Assembly (NCBI GenBank): GCA_044344795.1
Contig: JBIJCF010000012.1
Coordinates: 6,400 to 70,399 of the forward strand
DNA length: 64,000 nucleotides
Source of the DNA: GCA-2737665 sp044344795
Lineage (GTDB): Bacteria > Bacteroidota > Bacteroidia > Palsa-965
Reading direction: 5' to 3'
Of the stretch, positions 45,286-53,136 are shown piece by piece; position 1 is the stretch's first letter, and the number at the start of each line of letters is the position of its first letter. The notes below the pieces were generated by a model, which searched no databases, was not told where the DNA came from, and was given only the letters and a program-made list of their open reading frames with translations. A program made the position numbers and the translations under genes.

Positions 45286-46580
45286 GTGTAGTTGTCAATC
45301 AATCGCCGGTGGATCGACTTACGGCTCATTTTGAGCAAGAATTACCATCGTTGTATGGTGATGCTGCTTTGCGTCGTGAAGCTATTGCAACATTGCGTGA
45401 AAATGGAATTCCTGATCGAAAATGGGAAGATTATAAATACATCAATCCGGTTGCGCTTTTCAAACAGCCTCACGTAGCACAGGCTAGTGTTGGTTTGGAA
45501 ATAAAACCTGAAGCCGTTGCGTTGATGGTTTTGCAGCCGGGTTCTGCTTTGGCTGTGGTTGTTAACGGGGAGTTGCGCGAAGATTTATCGAAACTGGATC
45601 GACTACCCGCAGGTGTAAGGGTTAAGTCAATTTCAGATGCTGTGGTTTCGGATCCTGTTGCACGCGAGCATTACAATGGTGTCAACGGGATGTCTGTAGA
45701 TCCATTTGTACTATGGAATACAGCTTTAAATAAAGGTGGTGTTTTTATACATGTTGATAAAAATGTTCGCTCGGAAGTTGGGATCCACGTGTTGCATATT
45801 TCAACGAATGAAGTTGCCGGGGTCAGTCATCCGCGAAATTTGTTTGTGATAGAGCGTGATGCTCAAGTTGAAATTGTAGAATCTTTTGAAACGCTCGGGC
45901 CGGTAAAAACGTTCACAAATGCATTAAGCGAAGTTGTTGTGCATCAAAATGCGATAGTGGATCACTATCGTATGCAATTGGAAGGGCTTGTTGGTCACCA
46001 AATGAATACTGTTAATGCAGTTACACATAAGGGAAGTAACTATAGAACATACACGTTTACGTTAGATGGCGCTTGGGTTCGGAACAATTTGAATATACGA
46101 TTTTCAGAATCACACGCTGAGGCACATTTATTTGGTTTAACGATGTTGAATGGTCAGCGTGTAGCGGATCATCACACAGTTGTCGATCATGCAATTCCGA
46201 ATTGTATGAGTAACGAATTATATAAGGGTGTGTTGGATGATAAATCGTTGGGTGTTTTTAACGGTAAGATATTTGTTCGTCGTGATGCGCAAAAAACTAA
46301 CGCTTATCAAACGAATCGAAACATTTTGTTAAGCGACGATGCACAGATCAACACTAAGCCGCAGTTGGAAATTTATGCAGATGATGTGAAGTGCTCGCAC
46401 GGCACATCTACAGGTCGCATGGATGAGGATGCATTATTTTATTTGCGTGCGCGTGGTATTGGAGAGACAGCTGCTCGAAAATTGTTGGTGCGCGCATTTG
46501 TTGAAGAAGTAGTAACGAATGTTCCGAACGATGCGATTCGCGCGTATGTCGAGAATCGTTTGGATCATTATTTTAATTAA
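45282..46580 (+). CDS. sufD: Fe-S cluster assembly protein SufD
   Basis: The SufB paralogue that completes the SufBC2D scaffold (432 aa). The N-terminal helical part (PDRKWEDYKYINP) leads into the beta-helix (VEIVESFETLG, HTVVDHAIPNC), and the C-terminal region has SNELYKGVLDDKSLGVFNGKIFV, KCSHGTSTGRMDEDALFYLRARG, here shortened to motifs. The conserved His of the SufD cluster site is in KCSHGTS. The coding end is 1 bp before the sufS start. Confidence 0.96.
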   Translation: MSVVVNQSPVDRLTAHFEQELPSLYGDAALRREAIATLRENGIPDRKWEDYKYINPVALFKQPHVAQASVGLEIKPEAVALMVLQPGSALAVVVNGELREDLSKLDRLPAGVRVKSISDAVVSDPVAREHYNGVNGMSVDPFVLWNTALNKGGVFIHVDKNVRSEVGIHVLHISTNEVAGVSHPRNLFVIERDAQVEIVESFETLGPVKTFTNALSEVVVHQNAIVDHYRMQLEGLVGHQMNTVNAVTHKGSNYRTYTFTLDGAWVRNNLNIRFSESHAEAHLFGLTMLNGQRVADHHTVVDHAIPNCMSNELYKGVLDDKSLGVFNGKIFVRRDAQKTNAYQTNRNILLSDDAQINTKPQLEIYADDVKCSHGTSTGRMDEDALFYLRARGIGETAARKLLVRAFVEEVVTNVPNDAIRAYVENRLDHYFN

Positions 46581-46581
46581 G

Positions 46582-47820
46582 ATGGGAGCAGTTGATGTGT
46601 CGCCAATTGATGTGAAACAGCTTCGAGAGGAGTTTCCGATTCTTTCGGTTTCTGTTCACGGTAAGCCATTGGTGTATTTAGATAATGGCGCCACAACACA
46701 GAAACCACGGGCTGTCATTAATTCGCTGGTAGATTATTACTCAACATTTAATGCGAATATTCATCGCGGTGTTCATTCGTTAAGCCAGGAAGCTTCAGCT
46801 GCATACGAGCAAGCGCGTGAAAGTGTCGCTCAGTTTATTCACGCTACAAGTGCTCAGGAGATCGTATTTACACGTGGTACAACTGAGAGCATTAATCTTG
46901 TAGCGCATTCGTTTTTATCGCCACGACTTCGCGAAGGTGACACTGTTGTGATCAGCGGGATGGAACATCATTCAAACATCTTGCCGTGGCAGGTATGTTG
47001 TGATCAGGCTCATGCACAATTAAACGTTGTTCAGGTTTTGGATGATGGAACGTTAGACTTGAATCATTTGAACGCATTGTTGGAGCAACGTCCGAAAATG
47101 TTGGCGATTACTCATGTGTCGAACACGTTGGGAACTATTAATCCCATTAAGTCTATTGTAAGAATGGCCAAGGAATACGGTGTTCCTGTTCTAGTAGATG
47201 GTGCGCAAGCGGTTCCGCACATGCGAGTGGATGTGTGCGATTTGGATTGCGACTTTTATGTATTCTCCGGTCACAAGATGTATGGTCCAACAGGGATTGG
47301 TGTGCTGTATGCAAAAGGGGATGTGTTGAACGAAATGACGCCGTATCAAACGGGTGGAGGTATAATAAAGACAGTTGCTTTTGATCATACGGAATACGTT
47401 ACAGGCGCTTTGAAATTTGAAGCGGGGACTCCAAATATCGAAGGTGCAATTGGGTTAGCTGCTGCAATTAAGTTTGTAACGGAACTTGGGATGGAAGCCA
47501 TTTCACAACATGAAATGCATCTTCATCATTATGCCCGAACGCTGCTGAAATCAATCGATGGAGTTCGTTTTATTGGTGAAGCGAGCGACAATGCGGGGGT
47601 AATTTCTTTCGTAGTAGAAGGAACACATCCTTTTGATGTTGGAACGATTCTGGATCAACAAGGAGTTGCAGTAAGAACGGGTCATCATTGTACGCAGCCA
47701 TTGATGGAGCGTTTTAATGTGCCTGGAACAGTTCGTGTTTCCTTTGGTGTATATAACACGAAAGAGGAAGTGGATGTATTAATTGCAGCTTTGAAAAAAG
47801 CAATAAAAATGTTGAAGTGA
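46582..47820 (+). CDS. sufS: Cysteine desulfurase SufS
   Basis: A PLP enzyme (412 aa) that takes sulfur from cysteine and passes it to SufE. YLDNGATTQKP near the N-terminus, HSNILPWQ, and the PLP lysine in FSGHKMYGPTGIG are visible. The catalytic Cys is in RTGHHCTQP, which is the SufS (group II) form. The open frame continues to 46519 inside sufD, but the ATG at 46582, 1 bp after the sufD stop, is the sensible start. The stop and the sufE ATG share one base. Confidence 0.97.
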   Translation: MGAVDVSPIDVKQLREEFPILSVSVHGKPLVYLDNGATTQKPRAVINSLVDYYSTFNANIHRGVHSLSQEASAAYEQARESVAQFIHATSAQEIVFTRGTTESINLVAHSFLSPRLREGDTVVISGMEHHSNILPWQVCCDQAHAQLNVVQVLDDGTLDLNHLNALLEQRPKMLAITHVSNTLGTINPIKSIVRMAKEYGVPVLVDGAQAVPHMRVDVCDLDCDFYVFSGHKMYGPTGIGVLYAKGDVLNEMTPYQTGGGIIKTVAFDHTEYVTGALKFEAGTPNIEGAIGLAAAIKFVTELGMEAISQHEMHLHHYARTLLKSIDGVRFIGEASDNAGVISFVVEGTHPFDVGTILDQQGVAVRTGHHCTQPLMERFNVPGTVRVSFGVYNTKEEVDVLIAALKKAIKMLK

Positions 47821-48248
47821 TGAATACAATTGCAGCGTCAGAGAAAGAGATTGTGGAGGAGTTCGAGATGTTCGACCAGTGGGATGATAAGTATCAATAC
47901 ATCATTGATATGGGAAAGACGCTGAAGTCGCTGGACGAAAGTTTGAAGACGGACGAACGTATTATTAAAGGATGTCAGAGTAAAGTTTGGCTTCACTCGT
48001 ATATCAAAGAGGGAAAGATATATTTTGAGGCGGATAGTGATGCAATTATTACAAAAGGTATTGTAGCGTTGATGATACGCGTACTATCCGGGCACGATGC
48101 TGATGAAATAGTAAAGGCGCCATTACACTTTATCGAACAAATAGGGTTAAAATCTCATTTGTCACCCACACGTGCAAATGGTCTGGCTGCAATGGTTAAA
48201 CAAATGAAACTCGATGCATTGGCATTGGGAGCAACTTTAAAATCGTAG
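47820..48248 (+). CDS. sufE: Sulfur acceptor protein SufE
   Basis: A 142-residue partner of SufS that receives the persulfide sulfur. The active Cys is in IIKGCQSKVWL, with the family's MFDQWDDKYQYIIDMGK at the N-terminus. An in-frame GTG at 47817 would add one residue; the ATG at 47820 (TGATG overlap with the sufS stop) is preferred. Confidence 0.95.
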   Translation: MNTIAASEKEIVEEFEMFDQWDDKYQYIIDMGKTLKSLDESLKTDERIIKGCQSKVWLHSYIKEGKIYFEADSDAIITKGIVALMIRVLSGHDADEIVKAPLHFIEQIGLKSHLSPTRANGLAAMVKQMKLDALALGATLKS

Positions 48249-48251
48249 GTT

Positions 48252-48581
48252 ATGCCGGCAATGATTATAGCTAAAGATGCGGATTTTGCGCAGTCGGTTA
48301 TTGATGCGATCAAAACGTGTTATGATCCTGAAATTCCTGTAGATATCTGGGAGTTAGGATTGATTTACGAAATCAACGTAAACGACGAGAAGGATGTGAA
48401 AATCGTAATGACGTTAACATCACCTAATTGTCCTGCTGCAGAATCGCTTCCTGCTGAAGTTGAACAAAAGATTAAGGAACTCTCAGGAGTGAAATCTGCT
48501 GTTGTGGAAATTTCTTTCGAACCCCCATGGGAGAAGGAAATGATGAGCGAGGTGGCGCAGTTAGAACTTGGTTTTATGTAA
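48252..48581 (+). CDS. SUF-associated DUF59 (MIP18-like) protein
   Basis: A 109-residue protein of the SufT/PaaD/MIP18 family that helps Fe-S maturation of target proteins. The signatures YDPEIPVDIWELGLIYEI and MTLTSPNCPAAESLP (conserved Cys) are present. An acidic tail follows. It lies 3 bp after sufE, as in many Bacteroidota SUF operons, so the assignment to the pathway is strong even though the biochemical role is only broadly known. Confidence 0.92.
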   Translation: MPAMIIAKDADFAQSVIDAIKTCYDPEIPVDIWELGLIYEINVNDEKDVKIVMTLTSPNCPAAESLPAEVEQKIKELSGVKSAVVEISFEPPWEKEMMSEVAQLELGFM

Positions 48582-48591
48582 GACTCCTATT

Positions 48592-49101
48592 ATGGATGAG
48601 ATTGTAAACAAAGTTGCACAAAGCGGATTGGTAACGATTGATCTGGGAGAGTTGTTTCCTGCAGGAACGCGGACTGTTATTGATATTCAAGACCAACTGT
48701 TTCAGGGATTAATTTTGCGTGAGAAAGATTTTAGAGAATTTGTAAAGTTGCACGACTGGACGCAATATCAAGATCATTACGTTGCAGTGACGTGTACTAC
48801 AGACGCTATTATTCCAGATTGGGCGTGGATGCTTTTGGCTTCGGCATTACAGCCGTATGCGAAGCAAGTAGTTTTTGGTGATGAAGAAAAATTGAACACG
48901 GTTATTATGCACGAAGTAGTTCAACAGCTTGATCTTTTGGTTTACCGTGATGCACGTGTTGTTATCAAAGGCTGTGGTGATAAACCTGTTCCTAAAACGG
49001 CGTATCTCGAATTAACATATCGATTACGCCCAATAGTAAAGAGCATCATGTATGGCGAACCTTGCTCAACGGTTCCAATCTACAAACAAGCAAAACAATA
49101 A
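48592..49101 (+). CDS. DUF2480 family protein
   Basis: A 169-residue cytoplasmic protein of unknown function. Recognisable DUF2480 segments are TIDLGELFPAGTRTVIDI, LREKDFREFV, the tryptophan-rich IPDWAWMLL, and VIKGCGDKPVPKTAYLELT. The frame opens at 48568 inside the DUF59 gene, but the ATG at 48592 (MDEIVNKVAQ) is the natural start, 10 bp after the preceding stop. Its position at the end of the SUF operon suggests a role with Fe-S proteins; the final codons overlap the operon terminator. Confidence 0.87.
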   Translation: MDEIVNKVAQSGLVTIDLGELFPAGTRTVIDIQDQLFQGLILREKDFREFVKLHDWTQYQDHYVAVTCTTDAIIPDWAWMLLASALQPYAKQVVFGDEEKLNTVIMHEVVQQLDLLVYRDARVVIKGCGDKPVPKTAYLELTYRLRPIVKSIMYGEPCSTVPIYKQAKQ

Positions 49102-49125
49102 AGGCGATTCGTATGAATCGCCTTT
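49100..49125 (+). terminator. Terminator of the SUF operon
   Basis: An 11-bp perfect stem (AAAGGCGATTC / GAATCGCCTTT, loop GTAT) followed by ATTATT. It overlaps the last bases of the DUF2480 stop codon and may act in both directions against the convergent lysyl-oxidase-like gene. Confidence 0.82.
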
Positions 49126-49232
49126 ATTATTTCCCATATTACATAGAAGGGCAAAAGTGTACTCCGGTCATTTTTAAGTAATAGTTGTAGTGATCGAAGT
49201 AGAGGTAATTTCGGCATACATTTAATTCGTTA

Positions 49233-51059
49233 TTACTGCTGCTGAATGATGAGTTTCCGCACGGCATAATGTTCCGTAGTTGAAACTTTTAAGATATATG
49301 AGCCTTCCGAGATGCCCGCAGACACCAGGTTTAACGAAATTGAATAAGCGCCAATGCCGGAATTGTTTTCAGTTCGAGAATATACCAGCTGTCCTGTAGA
49401 ACTGAATAGTTCGATTCCCATCGCGCCATTGTCCGGCTTTATTCCTTGTAACGTAACAACATCTATTGCCGGATTTGGAAATACTTGCAACAGTTGTTCA
49501 TTAAAGTTTTCAGTTTCACCGATGCCTGTTATTGTAATTACTTGTGTTGATGTATACGTGCCACACCCGTTCACTTGTGTTAATGTTACTGTGTAGGTGC
49601 CGGGTGTTGAATAGGTATGTGTAACAGGATTGGAAGTGCTGTCGATATTGCCATCGCCAAAATCCCAAATGTAACTGATCAAATCAGTGTTGTTATTACT
49701 AAAGATTACAGTGCTTCCGGATTGCGACATGTTAAATCCTGAAGAGATGGCAGTAGATTGCATGGTTAGCGTTACAGGCACTGCTGTCCAGTTGTTGTTG
49801 TCATTGGTTTCGAAGAAATTATTATCCGGATCTGTAATAGAAACGATGTAATAATTTCCGTTACACACGTCCTCTAAATCAATGTACATGTCCGGCAATC
49901 CGATGCCATAAATATCCAGCATGCCGGTGTAAATCCCTTGCTCGGTGCCGCAACCGCTAACATGCCCAAATGGCGCATTGGGAATATCGTTCATGGTTAA
50001 CGGATTGTTTAACGTATCGCGGCAGTAACCATAGTTGTTGCTACAATCACCAAGATTAATTAAACAGAAACTTACTTTAGAACCTCTGCCTACTATCGGC
50101 CATAACGTCGCGTTAGGTTCATTAGGGTCTTGTGTGCGTAACGTAAATTCCGACCAATTGTTTACGTGAATGTGACCGTGTGTTGGATGTAAACTCATGC
50201 GTCCGGGAGTGAGTGTATCCACATAAGTAATTTGATTTCCATTTTTACGATAAAGGCGTTGTAGTAATTGTTGTGTTGGGGCATCTCCATTCGGACATAC
50301 AGTAGTAGTGCAACTAACAGGAACAGTATCACACCAACAATTACCCGACCCGCGAATCTCCATTGGACCCCAACCAATATTTGGAGTCGCATTACTTAAT
50401 TCAATTCTCCCGGGATATTCTTGGTGTTGGTTGGTGATAATATCGCCGGACGCGGTCATGTCGGGAAGAAGCCAACAGTTTTGTGTACTATCGGGACAAT
50501 AACATCCGCCGCCATTGTTAATGCTACAAGGGCCAAACATAACCGGTGGATCGACCGGAGGATTTGCACAGAAGGATAATGAAACAGAATTAATTGTTCC
50601 GATATCACCGGGAGCTTCATCCTGAACTCCGAATCTCCACACACCATTCGGATTCTGACCTTGATTAAAATTATTGACACTGACCTCAGGTAAATAATTT
50701 CCCGTGAACGGAGGAATTGCCATGTTGGGATTATTGATCTGCACCGTTGCAGACATGATGAAGCACGTGTTCGTGAAATTGTCTCCACCACCGCCTTGAT
50801 TGTTTACCAGACGCATGCTATCGCCGGTAGGAGATATCAGATAAAGATCTAAGTCGCCGGTGTACGTGTGTGTAATGTCGACGCAAACTGAGCAGAACCC
50901 ATATGCGGTATCGGCTATAGTAGGCAATCCTGAAACCGTTATTGGAACGAAACAGTAATTGTTGTCAGTGATATTTGCTGTAGTAGAGGAGTTGAAAGTC
51001 TGTCCAAAGGAGAACAGATAGCACACGATTCCTCCAATAAAGAGTAGCGATTTTTTCAT
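49233..51059 (-). CDS. T9SS-exported lysyl-oxidase-like protein with P-domain and PKD domain
   Basis: A 608-residue secreted protein. It has a signal peptide (LLFIGGIVCYLFSFGQ), a proprotein-convertase P-domain (about 25-175; TYTGDLDLYLISPTGD, NGVWRFGVQDEA), a lysyl oxidase domain (about 215-420), a PKD domain (YIWDFGDGNIDST, about 440-520) and a type A sorting domain (LQVFPNPAIDVVTL). The copper site is HGHIH. SKVSFCL holds the Lys and DIYG the Tyr that align with the two residues forming the lysyl-tyrosyl quinone in animal LOX. Oxidative deamination of primary amines outside the cell is therefore plausible. The in-frame ATG at 51092 lies in a near -7 element (AACCTTTG), so 51059 is chosen. 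Confidence 0.88.
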   Translation of the reverse strand: MKKSLLFIGGIVCYLFSFGQTFNSSTTANITDNNYCFVPITVSGLPTIADTAYGFCSVCVDITHTYTGDLDLYLISPTGDSMRLVNNQGGGGDNFTNTCFIMSATVQINNPNMAIPPFTGNYLPEVSVNNFNQGQNPNGVWRFGVQDEAPGDIGTINSVSLSFCANPPVDPPVMFGPCSINNGGGCYCPDSTQNCWLLPDMTASGDIITNQHQEYPGRIELSNATPNIGWGPMEIRGSGNCWCDTVPVSCTTTVCPNGDAPTQQLLQRLYRKNGNQITYVDTLTPGRMSLHPTHGHIHVNNWSEFTLRTQDPNEPNATLWPIVGRGSKVSFCLINLGDCSNNYGYCRDTLNNPLTMNDIPNAPFGHVSGCGTEQGIYTGMLDIYGIGLPDMYIDLEDVCNGNYYIVSITDPDNNFFETNDNNNWTAVPVTLTMQSTAISSGFNMSQSGSTVIFSNNNTDLISYIWDFGDGNIDSTSNPVTHTYSTPGTYTVTLTQVNGCGTYTSTQVITITGIGETENFNEQLLQVFPNPAIDVVTLQGIKPDNGAMGIELFSSTGQLVYSRTENNSGIGAYSISLNLVSAGISEGSYILKVSTTEHYAVRKLIIQQQ

Positions 51060-51123
51060 TGCGATTGCGATTAGCCTATATGCAATATACAAAGGTTCAG
51101 GTAAATGCCAACGACATTACACC

Positions 51124-53019
51124 TTAATACGCCCGCACGTTCTTTCCTTCCATATAATTGATGAACGCCTTGTTGGCAACACGATTTCCACCGGGTGTTG
51201 GATAATCTCCCGTGAAATACCAATCTCCTGTGTTGTTCGGACATGCATTGTGCAAGCCTTCTATAGATTGGTAAATGATCTGCACTTCTGCTTTCGAATC
51301 TTCCGGCGTTAGCAATTTTGAAATCTTCAGCGAAATCTGTTCCGCATCGAATGGCTTATATACTTGCTTTACGATATTCGTTATGGATTCAGACTGCTTC
51401 TTGTTTTCTTCTTTGGCTTTCGCATACGCTTCATCCAAAATTTCATCCATATTGTTCTCGCGAATTAATTCAACAGCTGCCTGGAACGCAATAAAATCGC
51501 CCATTTTAGCCATGTCGATTCCGTAACAGTCGGGATAGCGAATTTGTGGTGCAGAAGACACAACAACAATTTTCTTAGGTCCAAGTCGGTCGAGAATGCG
51601 CAGAATACTTTGCTTCAAAGTAGTTCCACGTACAATAGAATCGTCGAGCACCACAAGATTGTCATTTTGCTGAACAGCTCCGTAAGTAGTATCGTATACG
51701 TGTGATACCATGTCATTACGCAGTGAATCGCTGGTGATGAAGGTTCTCAGCTTGGCATCTTTCAATGCAATTTTCTCAATACGCGGCTGCATATTAAGAA
51801 TCTCAATTAATTCCGGATCAGCAACATGACCCATGGTCAAAATCTTATGACGCTTTACCGTATTGAGATAATGATGCAATCCTTCAACCAATCCGTAAAA
51901 CGCAACTTCTGCAGTATTCGGAATAAAAGAGAATACAGAGTTGTTTAAATCGAAATCGACAGCTTTCAGGACTGTAGGTGTTAACTGACGACCTAAATTT
52001 TTGCGTTCCTGATAGATGTCTTTATCGTTGCCACGCGAGAAGTAAATTCGTTCGAAGGAGCACGATTTTTTTTCTTTCTGTGTGCGAACGCGCTTCTCTG
52101 CAAATGTCCCGTCTTTCTTGATGATCAACGCGCAGCCCGGAGTTAATTCTTTAATAGCTTCCGCAGGAACATTAAATGCAGTTTGAATTTGCGGACGTTC
52201 TGATGTCACTACAACAACTTCATCATCCGCGTACCAATGCACAGGACGAATACCGTTCGGATCGCGCAACACAAAAGCATCACCATGTCCAACCATTCCC
52301 GCCATTGCATATCCTCCGTCCCATTTCTTGCCGGCATCTTTTAATATCTGTTGCAGATCCAAATCGCGAGCAATGAGGTCGGTGATTTCCAAATTGGAAT
52401 GCCCTTTCGCCTTATGTACACCAAATAATCGTTCCACTTCACGATCCAAGAAGTGTCCTATTTTTTCCATTACGGTTACGGTGTCGGCTTTTTCTTTGGG
52501 ATGCTGACCCAATTCCACGAGATGACCGAAGAGTTCGTCTACGTTGGTCAGATTGAAATTACCGGCAACCACCAAATTGCGCGTAATCCAGTTGTTCTGA
52601 CGCAAAAACGGATGACATTGTTCGATGCTGTTGCCGCCATATGTGCCATAGCGCAGATGGCCGAGCAGTATTTCGCCGGAGAAAGCAACGTGTTTTTTGA
52701 GCCACTCCGCGTCTTTCAAACGTTCCGGATTTTTTCGATGCGCTTCCGCAAATTTATCGTTGATCTTTCCGAAAATATCTTTGATGGCAGATGGTGCAGT
52801 GGAGCGATAACGGCTGATGTAGCGCGTTCCTGCAGGCACATCTAATTTGATTGTAGCTACACCCGCGCCGTCTTGGCCACGATTGTGTTGCTTCTCCATC
52901 AGGAGATACAGTTTGTTTAAGCCATAAAGCGGAGTGCCGTATTTGTCGATGTAATACTGATACGGCTTCAGTAAACGAATAAGGGCAATGCCACATTCGT
53001 GTTTGATTGCGTCACTCAT
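51124..53019 (-). CDS. purF: Amidophosphoribosyltransferase
   Basis: The first committed step of purine synthesis: it uses glutamine and PRPP to make phosphoribosylamine. The glutaminase nucleophile would be Cys9 (HECGIALI). HNRGQDGAGVAT, LGHLRYGTYGGNS and RDPNGIRPVHWYADDE are typical of the Ntn domain. The PRPP loop is VVLDDSIVRGTTLKQSI. At 631 residues it is longer than the usual 470-510, owing to insertions and a C-terminal extension (TGDYPTPGGNRVANKAFINY) seen in Bacteroidota forms. It has an 8-residue leader before the Cys that may be removed. Confidence 0.94.
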   Translation of the reverse strand: MSDAIKHECGIALIRLLKPYQYYIDKYGTPLYGLNKLYLLMEKQHNRGQDGAGVATIKLDVPAGTRYISRYRSTAPSAIKDIFGKINDKFAEAHRKNPERLKDAEWLKKHVAFSGEILLGHLRYGTYGGNSIEQCHPFLRQNNWITRNLVVAGNFNLTNVDELFGHLVELGQHPKEKADTVTVMEKIGHFLDREVERLFGVHKAKGHSNLEITDLIARDLDLQQILKDAGKKWDGGYAMAGMVGHGDAFVLRDPNGIRPVHWYADDEVVVVTSERPQIQTAFNVPAEAIKELTPGCALIIKKDGTFAEKRVRTQKEKKSCSFERIYFSRGNDKDIYQERKNLGRQLTPTVLKAVDFDLNNSVFSFIPNTAEVAFYGLVEGLHHYLNTVKRHKILTMGHVADPELIEILNMQPRIEKIALKDAKLRTFITSDSLRNDMVSHVYDTTYGAVQQNDNLVVLDDSIVRGTTLKQSILRILDRLGPKKIVVVSSAPQIRYPDCYGIDMAKMGDFIAFQAAVELIRENNMDEILDEAYAKAKEENKKQSESITNIVKQVYKPFDAEQISLKISKLLTPEDSKAEVQIIYQSIEGLHNACPNNTGDWYFTGDYPTPGGNRVANKAFINYMEGKNVRAY

Positions 53020-53136
53020 AATGTCGCCCGATGACCCTTAGTTTTCCAACCGGAACAATTGTAGTAATCGTTGCGCGGTTCAATGATATCCGTCAGCCGG
53101 GATGTAAAGTTACGAAATGAGCCGAAATACAGCGCG

